Origin: Bacteroidales bacterium
GTDB taxonomy: Bacteria > Bacteroidota > Bacteroidia > Bacteroidales > Muribaculaceae
Reading direction: 5' to 3'
Length of the DNA: 64,000 bases
NCBI GenBank assembly: GCA_910575545.1
Contig: CAJTFH010000003.1
Location: forward strand, 1 to 64,000
Shown: positions 26,935 to 35,211 of the stretch, piece after piece
Numbering within the stretch: position 1 is the first letter of the stretch
Layout: each line of letters starts with the position of its first letter
Translations under genes and position numbers: made by a program
The notes under the pieces: model-generated
Told to the model about the DNA's origin: nothing
The model's database searches: none
What the model saw: only the letters and a program-made list of their open reading frames with translations

Positions 26935-27228
26935 TTATGAGAGCATCTTTGAGGGGCATATAACGGCATCTCTGGCGATATAGTCACGCTGGCCGATGGC
27001 CCGGTGCAGATGTGCAATCGCCGTGGCTATCTGATTGCACCCTTTGGTAAATTTGCCCTCTCCATTGACAATTATTATCTGATCATCAGTGAGCCGTACA
27101 ACCTCAATATAGCCGCCGACATACCGCTGTATCTCTTCAAGCTGGAACTCTCTGCCGCTCTTGGGGGCCACTTGGCTTACCCCACACTTTTCAGTGATGA
27201 GGTAAGCATTGGTAGGTAGCAGCTCCAT
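26935..27228 (-). CDS. DUF3846-like protein
   Basis: The 97-residue protein carries REFQLEEIQRYVGGYIEVVR and the IIIVNGEGKFTKGCNQIATA segment and ends with a RDAVICPSKML strand, all matching the DUF3846 pattern of phage and conjugative-element proteins of unknown function. It overlaps the stop of the SH3-fold gene (TGATG), so the two are coupled and both are driven by the phased-repeat promoter at 27606-27686. Confidence 0.65.
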   Translation of the reverse strand: MELLPTNAYLITEKCGVSQVAPKSGREFQLEEIQRYVGGYIEVVRLTDDQIIIVNGEGKFTKGCNQIATAIAHLHRAIGQRDYIARDAVICPSKMLS

Positions 27229-27560
27229 CAGATTGTGCAGATAAGGTTCTCGACTTTGAAACAGCGGAAAGAGTTCTTCTCGGTGTCGAAGTAAGCCATA
27301 GTCTTGTAGGAGGGCTTGGTCACTTTCTTGCCGCCGAGGGTGGCACCGGCGGGCACATTTTTGAGAGTGCCCATGGCCTTGCGGATAGAGCCGTCAGCTT
27401 TGGTGTAGTAGAATGTTACCACACCCTCGCGCATGGCTTTCGCGAGGCGGTAGAGCTGCCACGCTTTTATCATGCAGATGCGCCATGTCTGCTTGGTGGC
27501 TTTCCAGAGTTGCCATGCATACTTCATCACTCTCACGCGGAAATTGTTCTTCTTTTCCAT
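27228..27560 (-). CDS. SH3 beta-barrel fold protein (DUF2693-like)
   Basis: The 110-residue protein has a basic, Trp-rich N-terminus (RVMKYAWQLWKATKQTWRIC) followed by VTFYYTKADGSIRKAMGTLK and AYFDTEKNSFRCFKVENLI, the signature of SH3 beta-barrel fold (DUF2693) proteins frequent in Bacteroidales mobile elements. The role is unknown; the basic face suggests nucleic acid contact. It is the first gene after one of the four repeated phage promoters and carries the shared leader 11 bases before its ATG. Confidence 0.7.
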   Translation of the reverse strand: MEKKNNFRVRVMKYAWQLWKATKQTWRICMIKAWQLYRLAKAMREGVVTFYYTKADGSIRKAMGTLKNVPAGATLGGKKVTKPSYKTMAYFDTEKNSFRCFKVENLICTI

Positions 27561-27571
27561 AATTAAGGGGT

Positions 27572-27686
27572 TTAATGGTTTGACTTGTAGTTTTTTATTA
27601 TGTTGTAAAGTTAGCCGTTATTTACGATAGACACAAACAGAATGACCACCATTTTACGTCTGATTACCACCATTTTACCACCTTAA
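27572..27686 (-). promoter_or_regulatory. Phage regulon promoter A with leader and phased operators
   Basis: On the minus strand TTTG (27634-27637), a 20-base spacer and TAACTTTA (27606-27613) form the promoter. Upstream are ACCACCATTTTA copies (plus-strand orientation) at 27645-27656 and 27666-27677, 21 bases apart, and a related ACCACCTTAA at 27677-27686. The downstream leader contains TTAATGGTTTGACTTGT (plus strand, 27572-27588). Three other promoters in the prophage have the same plan. The -7 box ends in TTTA rather than the host TTTG, as expected for an activator-dependent promoter. Confidence 0.75.
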
Positions 27687-27700
27687 CATTTACTGACATT

Positions 27701-28177
27701 TTAGCCGTCGAGAGCCTCACGCAACATCTTCCGGCCATTGCTGATTCTACTCATCACGGTTCCTTTCGGTATTCCGAGCATCTTAGAAATCTCATCATAG
27801 TTGTACCCCTTGGCATAAAGTATCACACACTCTATGGCTACTGACTTTCTCGCACATTCCCGGACTGTGGCGAGAATGTGTGATATTGCCATATCCTGTT
27901 CGGCTGTTAAAGGCGAGGCATAGGAATAGTCATCGTCCATTCCTGTAAACGGCACGCACTTTCGCCGGTTATACTGGGTGATGTAGGTATTGTGCATGAC
28001 TGTAAATGCCCACGGGCGGAAGCTCTTCCGTGAGTCAAACTTGTCTTTGCTCCTCAATATTTTCTCTATGGTTTCGCTGGCGAGGTCGTCAGCATCGAAG
28101 TCATCTGAATAATACCAGTGTGCCTTTCTTCTAAGCCAAGTCAGGTTTTCTACAACAAGACTTTCGATTTTCATCAT
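27701..28177 (-). CDS. Phage-encoded sigma-70 family (ECF-like) sigma factor
   Basis: The 158-residue protein has region 2 (DDFDADDLASETIEKILRSK, KSFRPWAFTVMHNTYITQYN) and region 4 with a helix-turn-helix (AKGYNYDEISKMLGIPKGTV, SRISNGRKMLREAL). This is the two-domain plan of an extracytoplasmic-function sigma factor, which recruits RNA polymerase to special promoters. No anti-sigma gene adjoins it. Its start overlaps the stop of the 28174 gene by 4 bases. It lies immediately upstream of regulon promoter A, which makes the repeated phage promoters its natural candidate targets, although no experiment or motif match proves this. Confidence 0.85.
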   Translation of the reverse strand: MMKIESLVVENLTWLRRKAHWYYSDDFDADDLASETIEKILRSKDKFDSRKSFRPWAFTVMHNTYITQYNRRKCVPFTGMDDDYSYASPLTAEQDMAISHILATVRECARKSVAIECVILYAKGYNYDEISKMLGIPKGTVMSRISNGRKMLREALDG

Positions 28178-28410
28178 TCCAGCGTTTTGGAATGGAACAC
28201 CTTATGTAAAAATCTTGCATTCCTGTGCGCCTCGGCTCTCATTCGCCTGGCATTACTATGCATACGCTCAATGGCTCCGTCTATGTCATCAGTACAGTAT
28301 GTTAACTGCTGTCGGATAACAGCCAGTTCGGAGATGATGCGGTCGCATTTTCTCTCTATACGGTCAAGCCTTGTCTGCCTGCGCCCGTTGTTATATTTGC
28401 GATTGTTCAT
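28174..28410 (-). CDS. Small basic hypothetical protein
   Basis: The 78-residue protein is strongly charged and probably all helical (RQTRLDRIERKCDRIISELA, RMRAEAHRNARFLHKVF). It overlaps the sigma factor gene by 4 bases, so it might be a cofactor or antagonist of that sigma; this is inference from coupling only. An imperfect hairpin AACTCCTGC/GCAAGAGTT directly abuts its ATG and could limit ribosome access. Confidence 0.5.
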   Translation of the reverse strand: MNNRKYNNGRRQTRLDRIERKCDRIISELAVIRQQLTYCTDDIDGAIERMHSNARRMRAEAHRNARFLHKVFHSKTLE

Positions 28411-28466
28411 AACTCTTGCGTTTTGCAGGAGTTACCAACGGGCCGTCGATTTATTCAGTCGGGTAT

Positions 28467-28495
28467 AAAAAAAGCCGTGCCACAAAGGACACGGC
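28467..28495 (-). terminator. Strong terminator between the HicB-like genes and the sigma operon
   Basis: Read on the minus strand, GCCGTG pairs with CACGGC around a 10-base loop (28474-28495 in plus coordinates) and is followed by seven T residues. It ends transcription of the hicAB transcript, so the sigma operon needs a separate promoter, which I cannot identify. Confidence 0.8.
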
Positions 28496-28546
28496 GGGGT
28501 TCTTTAATTTAATGAAGCCTACCCTCACGGGCAGTTGTTTCGATTA

Positions 28547-28777
28547 TCAATACTCGAACTCAATCTCATAGTCATTGCTGACAAGATAGGGAGGCAATTC
28601 ATCGCCATCCGCGATACAACCATCAATATGAAGTTTCAAGGATTCATCAAATTTCTCTTTCAATGATTCAATGGTATCGCTTGTAACAACTACTGTCCCG
28701 GCTGTATTATCATGCCATGAGCAGCCGTAGTTGTCGCCAGACTTGATTATATTAACATAAATCTTTTGCATTTCCAT
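28547..28777 (-). CDS. Short HicB-like antitoxin-domain protein
   Basis: The 76-residue protein has the HicB N-terminal fold (KIYVNIIKSGDNYGCSWHDN, ESLKEKFDESLKLHI, ending DYEIEFEY). It lacks the C-terminal DNA-binding domain that the 28841 product has. It is the second HicB-like gene in a row, separated from the full-length hicB by a weak hairpin (28790-28811). It may be an additional antitoxin or a decoy. Confidence 0.6.
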   Translation of the reverse strand: MEMQKIYVNIIKSGDNYGCSWHDNTAGTVVVTSDTIESLKEKFDESLKLHIDGCIADGDELPPYLVSNDYEIEFEY

Positions 28778-28789
28778 TTTTTAAAACCA

Positions 28790-28811
28790 GGCGCGCCCAA
28801 AAGGACACGCC
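28790..28811 (-). terminator. Weak hairpin between the two HicB-like genes
   Basis: GGCGTG/CGCGCC type pairing (plus coordinates 28790-28795 with 28806-28811) is followed on the minus strand by TTTT. One G-T wobble and a short stem suggest partial termination, which would lower expression of the short HicB-like gene. Confidence 0.4.
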
Positions 28812-28840
28812 CGGAGAATTGTAATTAAAGCACATCGAAA

Positions 28841-29248
28841 CTATAAAGTAACGGCACTCATCGCCGCACCCATAGTTCTAATGGTCGATAGGATTTTTGC
28901 GAGTGTATTTTCCGATGCTGTGGCAAGTCCGGATTTATATGCTCGCATTTTCGACTCGTTGATTCCGGCTTGCTTAGCAAATGCCGATATATTTATCCAG
29001 TCGAAATAATTGAAGAATGAGGGGAGGTCGTAGCGGAACTCAACCTCAATTTCTTCTGGAGAAACAGGCACATCCTTGCCCATTTCTTTCGCAGTTTCAA
29101 GGGATTCCTTAATTCCCTCCATAAAGTCGGTTTTGGCTTCCTGTGCTGAGTAGCCATAGCCGCCAAAATGACAACCGGCAATCACATCTTCGCAAGTGAT
29201 TGCATAAAAGTTGTTGTCATTTCTTTCAACGATTGCCTTTATCTTCAT
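28841..29248 (-). CDS. hicB: HicB-type antitoxin with C-terminal helix-turn-helix
   Basis: The 135-residue protein has the HicB RNase-H-like fold (KAIVERNDNNFYAITCEDVI, GYGYSAQEAKTDFMEGIKES) and a C-terminal DNA-binding segment (DWINISAFAKQAGINESKMR, YKSGLATASENTLAKIL). It would neutralise HicA and repress its own promoter at 29541-29572. The adjacent hicA is broken by a nonsense codon, so the antitoxin may be maintained as a regulator or to protect against related toxins. Confidence 0.8.
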   Translation of the reverse strand: MKIKAIVERNDNNFYAITCEDVIAGCHFGGYGYSAQEAKTDFMEGIKESLETAKEMGKDVPVSPEEIEVEFRYDLPSFFNYFDWINISAFAKQAGINESKMRAYKSGLATASENTLAKILSTIRTMGAAMSAVTL

Positions 29249-29326
29249 CTTAATTCAAAATTTATGTAATCTTAAAACACATTGAATTAATCAATCCCCA
29301 AGTATCGGAGAGAGAAATGAGAGGGG

Positions 29327-29512
29327 TTATTCAACCCCTGCCCATTTCTTTGCTGCTTTCTCAAGTCCTTTCGGAACTTCTTCTGATTGGTGACGCGGGA
29401 TGAGGAATGTTTCACCTGTTACCGGGTTAATCCAAAGGTCATGCCTTGTCTTGTGTTTCAGAAGATAACATCCGGCTCTTGAGATGAGTCACGTTAACTC
29501 TGAGATTTTCAT
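29327..29512 (-). pseudogene. hicA: hicA toxin gene with in-frame TGA at codon 8
   Basis: Translating from ATG 29512 gives MKISELT, a TGA at 29489-29491, then LISRAGCYLLKHKTRHDLW and PVTGETFLIPRHQSEEVPKG before TAA at 29327. This is a complete HicA mRNA interferase, with the expected His in the LLKHKTRHDLW strand, except for the premature stop where other HicA proteins commonly have a basic or polar residue. A CGA to TGA change would explain it. No alternative start follows closely. Since TGA is a normal stop elsewhere in this prophage, loss of toxin is the likeliest outcome; sequencing error or readthrough are alternatives. Confidence 0.75.
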
Positions 29513-29540
29513 AATTTCAATGTGCTTTAGAATTACAACA

Positions 29541-29572
29541 CAAAGGTAACGATTTCGTTGCTCATGTGCAAA
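29541..29572 (-). promoter_or_regulatory. Consensus host-type promoter of hicAB
   Basis: On the minus strand TTTG (29569-29572) is followed by exactly 20 bases and TACCTTTG (29541-29548), matching the Bacteroidota TTTG/TAnnTTTG consensus. It transcribes hicA and hicB and is readable by the host sigma factor, unlike the phage promoters that end in TTTA. Confidence 0.75.
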
Positions 29573-29601
29573 TTTTTCGGAGAAAAAATGCACGTCAACC
29601 C

Positions 29602-30180
29602 TCATTTTTTTCTCATCGCGGCCATTTGAGCCTTGATTTCACGGTTATGCCGGGCTACGAGATTGGCATACAAAGTGGCCTTGATGGTGTCCGGGTCTAT
29701 CTGGAACTTGAAATGAGCCATCATCGTTGCCGTCTGTGCGTCAAAATGGCCGCGTATCTTTTCTCGCTCTGCGTTGACTTTCTCGTTCTCGGCCTCCAGA
29801 TCCTGAAGTTCACGCTGTGACTGTGCGAGTTTTGCCTGAATGGTGCCGTCCACCCTGCTGTCGGGCCAGCCGGAGGCAGACAGGCCGTAGTCCACAAGCA
29901 CCTCACGCGCTCTGCCGTATTGTTTGAGTGATACCAGATTGCCGCACATAGTGAAGATTATGACATTCATCTTGGCTTTAATCCAGTCCTCAACGTGCTT
30001 GAAATAGGAGCCTGTGCCCCCGGGGTCGGCGATAGCACGATATTCCAGCACTATGCTCCGAGTGGCCGCGGCCAGCTTATTCGGATTGCCTATCTCATGG
30101 TTGCCGAGCAATACGCTTGTATCGCCGCAGACGAGGTCAACGAATTGCGATAGTGTCAGTTGTTCGAGTCTCTCTTTCAT
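29602..30180 (-). CDS. Hypothetical tail-region protein
   Basis: The 192-residue protein starts MKERLEQLTLSQFVDLVCGD, has a helical middle and a long coiled coil near residues 120-150 (SQRELQDLEAENEKVNAERE), and ends in a basic tail (HNREIKAQMAAMRKK). Its start overlaps the tape measure gene stop by 4 bases, so it is coupled to the tail genes. It could be a tail-assembly helper or distal tail component; no family is recognised. Confidence 0.5.
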   Translation of the reverse strand: MKERLEQLTLSQFVDLVCGDTSVLLGNHEIGNPNKLAAATRSIVLEYRAIADPGGTGSYFKHVEDWIKAKMNVIIFTMCGNLVSLKQYGRAREVLVDYGLSASGWPDSRVDGTIQAKLAQSQRELQDLEAENEKVNAEREKIRGHFDAQTATMMAHFKFQIDPDTIKATLYANLVARHNREIKAQMAAMRKK

Positions 30181-33100
30181 ATACGGTCTGCGATATATCG
30201 GTTTAACGTGTTGTCAATTGAGCTTTGGTACTGTCGGTTGGAGTGGCGCCGCATGATGAAAATGAAAGCATCCATTTTCTCTTCAAGCCGTCTGTAATCG
30301 TTATTGATGATAACAGGAGTGGCGTTGCTTTCACCGGCCATAGGCAGGGGAACAAGTCCGGGAGTGTTGTTGTCTATGCCGTCGATATTGGGCTTGACAA
30401 TGGCTCCTGCGGGCAGATCTACAACTGTCGGGGTGTCGGGTGTTATCCATGACTGACCGCCGAAGATGACCAACTCGGGAACACCGCCATCACCGACAAT
30501 CGCCGGGCCGCCTTTGTGTCGGTCGGTACCTTTAGCATACTTGGGTATCGGTGTCGCAAGGATTGTGGCAACTTGCACGGCACCCATGGCCCCGGCGATA
30601 GCGGCCATAGCAATACCGACCGGGAATGGCTCCATCTGCAACGCGTTCATGATGGCGAGTGCTGTTGCGATTCCAGCCTGTGCCACGCCGTTGGCCTTAT
30701 CCCACACTGCCTGTTTGTGTTTGAGCTGCTGTTTCTTCTTCTCCAGCTCTTCATTCTTTTTGGCAGTCTGGGCTTCGGCCGCCCTCTTTCGAGCCTCGCC
30801 CTCCTCTTCAGTAATCACTTTTTTCTCCACAAGTTCGGTTATCCTCTCCTGTTCCGCCTCTCCGGCAGCGGTGTTAGCCTCCTGTTCTTCCTCGATTTTG
30901 GTAATCTTGGCGTCATAAACCGTGGCAACGAGTTCGGATATGGTGTTGAGGGAATCAGCGGCTATCTGTAACCACTGTTGGGCATTGGCCTTGCGTTTTT
31001 CGGTGGCCTTATTGTCTGCATCAGTGGCCTTTTCAATTTCAGCAATGGTAGCATCTGTAACCGATTTCGCCAGAGATATTTTCGCAGCTGCGAGTTCACG
31101 CTCCATACGTTCTCGTTCATCGACAGTCAGGTTATCGGTTTTAAGCATCTCCTCAAACATCTTGACAGTTGCATCTGCGGATTGAATGGCATATCTCTCC
31201 GTGATGTCTGCCGATGCGGCTTCATACTGTTCTTTTAGCTCGGCACGTTTTGATTCATTGTTTCCGGCGAGTTTGAGTTCTTCCGCATATTTCTTCTTAA
31301 GGGTATTCAACTCGGACATCATGGCGTTGTCGCGCTCTGATTGCTCATCTGCGTAACGTTCCTGAATTTTCTGCACACAGCGGTCGGCATACTCGTTTTC
31401 AAGATTTTCACGTTCCTTGTTGAATTTGGCGTTAATTAGGTTAATATCGGCGCCGGTCTTCTCGGCGGCTTTCAGTTCGGCGGCACGGGATGCTTCCAAC
31501 TGCTCCAATTTCAAATCTAGTTCCTCCTTGCTGCCTTTTTCCACAGCGGCAAGACGGTTCTCAAGATTTATTTTGGAGAGTTCCTGCTGGTATTCCATCT
31601 CGCAGGCGGCCAATTCATTCTGCATCTGCTCGGTTAATGAAATCCTGAGCTGCCGTTCTTTTTCGGAATCGCCGGTGACCGCGTCGAGTTTTTTCTTATA
31701 TTTAAGCCGGATGAGCGAAAGGTCTTTTTCATGACCGTCTTTCATTATTGCAATTTTGGATTCTTCGAGTTGGTGCAGCAGTTTCAGCTCCTCTTTGGCT
31801 CGTTTCTCGACCTCCTCTTTGGCTTTTAAACGCGCCGCTTTCTCTTCCGGCGATTCAGGCGTATTATTACCGCTGGGATTGGTGTCTTCATCAGTTTCAA
31901 CGTGCTTCTTCAATGTTACTGGGCTTAGTTTGCCGTCAATTGTCTTGTTGAACTCCGTGGCGAAATCATCGGCGATTTCTTTACCCGCCGTTTTGAACTG
32001 AGATACCACGCCTTTTACACCTTCCGTGACGGCTGTCTTCATTTTATTGATACCTTCGGATAATTTGCCGCTGAGGATGAGGGAGAACCCTTCGGCAGCC
32101 TCTCCTACTGCTTTGAATCCGTTAAGTATCAGGCCGAACACGGTTTTAACGATGTCCCAAAGGGCTTTCCATGCAAAGCTGATGGCACTCACCGCAAGGC
32201 GTACCTGTGAAGCATTGTTATATAATTCAATAAACCAATTCACAATATCTACACAACCCTTGATGATTGAAATGATACCGTCATTAACAAAAATCTTAGC
32301 TTTGGTTGTCATCGACTCAAAAGAGCCGCCGGTGGCATCAAAAACGGATGCAATCACATTCTCCAACTCAACCTGACTTCTCAACTGCTCCTCCTGAAGT
32401 TTGCCGAGTTCCCCGGCACGGTCTTTCACATTGTCGAGATTGGTGTCAATATCTTTGAGGGTAAGAATATATTGCAGACCAGCATCTTCTCCGGGACCGC
32501 CGAAGATGTCAGCCAAAGCGGTGCCGACTTCAGATGATGATTCCGGGAACTCGGCCAGCTTTTCTGACACTTGTTGCATTATGTCAAATGTTGTCTTGCT
32601 GCCATCTGCCAAATCCTGTTGCACTTGTTTAGATGAGATGCCTATGCCTTCCAACGCCTCGGCAGTCGCTTTTGTCATCTCACGAATACGCAAATTGCCC
32701 TCTTTTATGACATCAATGCCTTTGTCGGAATATATACCGGCCTGATTGGCTTGTGTGGTTATGGCGATAAACTCACTTGCCGAGAGTCCTGCCTCGCGGA
32801 AATATGCAGGATATTCCTTTATGTTTTCCAAAAACTCTCCGTTGACATCGGCCCCGGCTGCAAATCCGTCCTCTATTAGTTTGAGTGATTCCTGAACGGA
32901 AATGCCGAATTGCTTTGACATCGCATTGGCCGCCTCAACAACCTCTTTGAAGTCTTTGTCATAGGAATCCGCGACTGCCTGAACCTCATTCCGCACGGCT
33001 TTCAATTCGGAACCTGACAAGTCGGTAAAGTCTTTGGTCAGTTTGGTGGCCTCTACAAGGCCTTTGTTATAGTCATACCACCATTTTACACCGGCGGCCA

Positions 33101-34466
33101 CACCTGCGATACCTAATAGCGTAAGCACCCAGGGATTGGCAATCAGCCCAATCAATGTTTTGCCGAATGCCTTGACTTTTGTGTTGAGGCCGTCGATAAA
33201 ACTATGTCCGCCCGAGTTGGCGAGTGATTGAAATGACTGACCGAAGTTGCTGTTCATGCCAATAATCGACAATAAAGAGTCTGCGTATTCCTCGTTTGAC
33301 CCCGTAACCCTTTCAATCATCTCATTATTGGCTTCAATGCGCTCTCGATACTGTTGGATTGTTTCAGACGCGCCCTCGGCATTCACATCTACCATTTTGA
33401 GAGCTGCCGCAAGTCGTTTGTTCTGTTTCTCGGCTTCCTCTACGGTAGAGGGCATTTTCTCCATGACGTCTGACACATCCATAATGCGAGCCATGTTCTC
33501 CTTAATTTTGGCATTGATTTTATCAAGGGTCTCTGCATAGTTTTCATCAGATTGGTCAAGTTGGTTCTTCGCTTTTTCCAAAGACTTGTTCTGCTCTATA
33601 CACCCATCAATGGTCGCGGCGTTGAGCTGCAATACACGATTGAGATCTTCGGTGGACGCCACTCCATTCTGGCAAGCAATAGCATAATTACCGACATTGC
33701 GCTGGTGCTCGCCTTGGTCGGCTGCAAGGTCTTTGAGATGGGCATCAAGATTCTGTATTGTTTCCTCAAGCTCTTTGCCATATTCCGAATCTCGCCCCTC
33801 TTCGGATAATTGCTTATACGCTTTCTTCAGTAGTTCGAGCTGTTGCGACATGTTGGCATAACTTGACTCAACGCTGAGATTGGCTTTTTCCTCGGCTGTG
33901 AGAAGTTGGTTGAGCACAGACTTCTCCTGACGCATTTGTCGGGCCAGAGCAATGAGTGCTGATTGTTTCTGCTGATACTCTGTCGCTGACATGGTTCCGG
34001 CTTTCAATGCCTTTTCATTGGCCTTTTGGGCTTCATTGTTTCTCTTCAATGCGGCCTCAACCTGCATGAGTCGTTGTATCTGACCCTCGTAGGTGTCATG
34101 GAACTGGTCAAGCAGACGCTTTACCCGTTCATGTTCTTTATATGAATCACGCTGGGTTTTGTTGACGCGCTCTTGCTCCATGAGCTGTCGGGAGATGGTG
34201 TTGGTGGTATTGGCTATCACCTTGCCATGCTCCTCTATAACTTGCGTGAGCTGCTGTTGCACGTTGGAAGCCTCCTTGCCTTTATCGACAAGAATCTTCT
34301 CCAGTCTGTCAATGTCGCCCACGACACTGACGCTTATTTCAAGACCTTTGGCGAGATCCTTTGCTACTTTGGTGTAAGTATCGAGAACCTTTGACAACTC
34401 GGCGTCAAGTTGTTTCAGTTTCTCAATCTCATTAGGGTCTACAAGGTCGGTAATCTTTATTGCCAT
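30177..34466 (-). CDS. Tail tape measure protein
   Basis: The 1429-residue protein has long coiled coils (residues of about 40-270 and 890-1260), a central hydrophobic part with a membrane-like helix (LTLLGIAGVAAGVKWWYDYN near 440) followed by a TP901-type TMP core (GLSASEFIAITTQANQAGIY, GTALADIFGGPGEDAGL), and a late hydrophobic Ala/Gly segment near 1310-1340. It would set tail length and take part in DNA ejection. The size predicts a long siphovirus tail. It heads the distal tail genes and overlaps the next gene by 4 bases. Confidence 0.9.
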   Translation of the reverse strand: MAIKITDLVDPNEIEKLKQLDAELSKVLDTYTKVAKDLAKGLEISVSVVGDIDRLEKILVDKGKEASNVQQQLTQVIEEHGKVIANTTNTISRQLMEQERVNKTQRDSYKEHERVKRLLDQFHDTYEGQIQRLMQVEAALKRNNEAQKANEKALKAGTMSATEYQQKQSALIALARQMRQEKSVLNQLLTAEEKANLSVESSYANMSQQLELLKKAYKQLSEEGRDSEYGKELEETIQNLDAHLKDLAADQGEHQRNVGNYAIACQNGVASTEDLNRVLQLNAATIDGCIEQNKSLEKAKNQLDQSDENYAETLDKINAKIKENMARIMDVSDVMEKMPSTVEEAEKQNKRLAAALKMVDVNAEGASETIQQYRERIEANNEMIERVTGSNEEYADSLLSIIGMNSNFGQSFQSLANSGGHSFIDGLNTKVKAFGKTLIGLIANPWVLTLLGIAGVAAGVKWWYDYNKGLVEATKLTKDFTDLSGSELKAVRNEVQAVADSYDKDFKEVVEAANAMSKQFGISVQESLKLIEDGFAAGADVNGEFLENIKEYPAYFREAGLSASEFIAITTQANQAGIYSDKGIDVIKEGNLRIREMTKATAEALEGIGISSKQVQQDLADGSKTTFDIMQQVSEKLAEFPESSSEVGTALADIFGGPGEDAGLQYILTLKDIDTNLDNVKDRAGELGKLQEEQLRSQVELENVIASVFDATGGSFESMTTKAKIFVNDGIISIIKGCVDIVNWFIELYNNASQVRLAVSAISFAWKALWDIVKTVFGLILNGFKAVGEAAEGFSLILSGKLSEGINKMKTAVTEGVKGVVSQFKTAGKEIADDFATEFNKTIDGKLSPVTLKKHVETDEDTNPSGNNTPESPEEKAARLKAKEEVEKRAKEELKLLHQLEESKIAIMKDGHEKDLSLIRLKYKKKLDAVTGDSEKERQLRISLTEQMQNELAACEMEYQQELSKINLENRLAAVEKGSKEELDLKLEQLEASRAAELKAAEKTGADINLINAKFNKERENLENEYADRCVQKIQERYADEQSERDNAMMSELNTLKKKYAEELKLAGNNESKRAELKEQYEAASADITERYAIQSADATVKMFEEMLKTDNLTVDERERMERELAAAKISLAKSVTDATIAEIEKATDADNKATEKRKANAQQWLQIAADSLNTISELVATVYDAKITKIEEEQEANTAAGEAEQERITELVEKKVITEEEGEARKRAAEAQTAKKNEELEKKKQQLKHKQAVWDKANGVAQAGIATALAIMNALQMEPFPVGIAMAAIAGAMGAVQVATILATPIPKYAKGTDRHKGGPAIVGDGGVPELVIFGGQSWITPDTPTVVDLPAGAIVKPNIDGIDNNTPGLVPLPMAGESNATPVIINNDYRRLEEKMDAFIFIMRRHSNRQYQSSIDNTLNRYIADRI

Positions 34467-34468
34467 CG

Positions 34469-34654
34469 CTAATATGGGGAAATGTATTCTATAATCGGTT
34501 TATCTGTCTCTGTGTCGGTGGTAAATCCATATGTGCCGTCATCGTTCTTATAGAGAGCCACTGTCTTGTCATGCAGTTTGGCGGTCATCTTGGCAAGGCG
34601 GTACATACGCTCATACTCACTGGCCATCTTCTTATGTTCACACGCGCAACTCAT
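34469..34654 (-). CDS. Small Cys-containing tail-region protein
   Basis: From ATG 34654 the protein is 61 residues: MSCACEHKKMASEYERMYRL, a helical stretch, then a beta-like VALYKNDDGTYGFTTDTETD. The start is chosen because it overlaps the upstream stop as ATGA. It lies where tail assembly chaperones are usually encoded before the tape measure gene, but similarity to those is not evident. Confidence 0.5.
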   Translation of the reverse strand: MSCACEHKKMASEYERMYRLAKMTAKLHDKTVALYKNDDGTYGFTTDTETDKPIIEYISPY

Positions 34655-35166
34655 CGGTATCCGCAATCGTTAAAGAATTTCTCTATTGCCGGCCACATAT
34701 ATTCGAGGTTGAACCATTCAACGGCGTCTTCCCCAAGCATAAACAGTCTATCTCCGTACTTCTTCTTGATTTCAGGCCCGTTTCCATTGCCTGGAGATAC
34801 TTCAAGAAACGTACCCTTCATTATTGCTGAAATCTGACCGAAAAACGTTCCATCAATAAACAGGTTAGGCACTTCTATAGGCCGGGGCGAAAGACATAAA
34901 TTTGGGCTTGCAACCGGTGGTGTTATCTCATATTTCCATTTAATGTAATCGTCTGCACGGCCATGCCAACGGCCGGGTTCGTCAAAGAACGGGTCTTCGT
35001 CATATGTAGGTGACAGATATTCGCCATCGCCATCCTGACCGTTGTAAATCTGTTCTTGGATTAAATCGACCACATCAGATGAATGGTTGCCCAGGCATTG
35101 TAATGCATTGTCCTCGAACCCCTCGGCTATCTTGTGGATAATGTCATGGACTCCTATTATATCCAT
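34651..35166 (-). CDS. Hypothetical phage protein upstream of the tape measure gene
   Basis: The 171-residue protein (MDIIGVHDIIHKIAEGFEDN, NGQDGDGEYLSPTYDEDPFF, FNLEYMWPAIEKFFNDCGY) contains a YLSPTY-type strand common in tail-completion or adaptor-like proteins of Bacteroidales phages. It lies between the tail tube and tape measure genes. Function cannot be assigned. Confidence 0.5.
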   Translation of the reverse strand: MDIIGVHDIIHKIAEGFEDNALQCLGNHSSDVVDLIQEQIYNGQDGDGEYLSPTYDEDPFFDEPGRWHGRADDYIKWKYEITPPVASPNLCLSPRPIEVPNLFIDGTFFGQISAIMKGTFLEVSPGNGNGPEIKKKYGDRLFMLGEDAVEWFNLEYMWPAIEKFFNDCGYR

Positions 35167-35179
35167 ACTGAAAGATTAA

Positions 35180-35205
35180 GGGGCGGAGATTTACACCACC
35201 GCCCC
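35180..35205 (-). terminator. GC-rich hairpin after the 58-residue gene, possible attenuator
   Basis: GGGGCGG (35180-35186) and CCGCCCC (35199-35205) form a 7-bp GC stem in the 45-base gap between two tail genes. On the minus strand it is followed by TTAATCTTT, not a pure T-run, so partial termination that sets the tail tube to tape measure ratio is plausible. Confidence 0.45.
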
Positions 35206-35211
35206 GGATTA

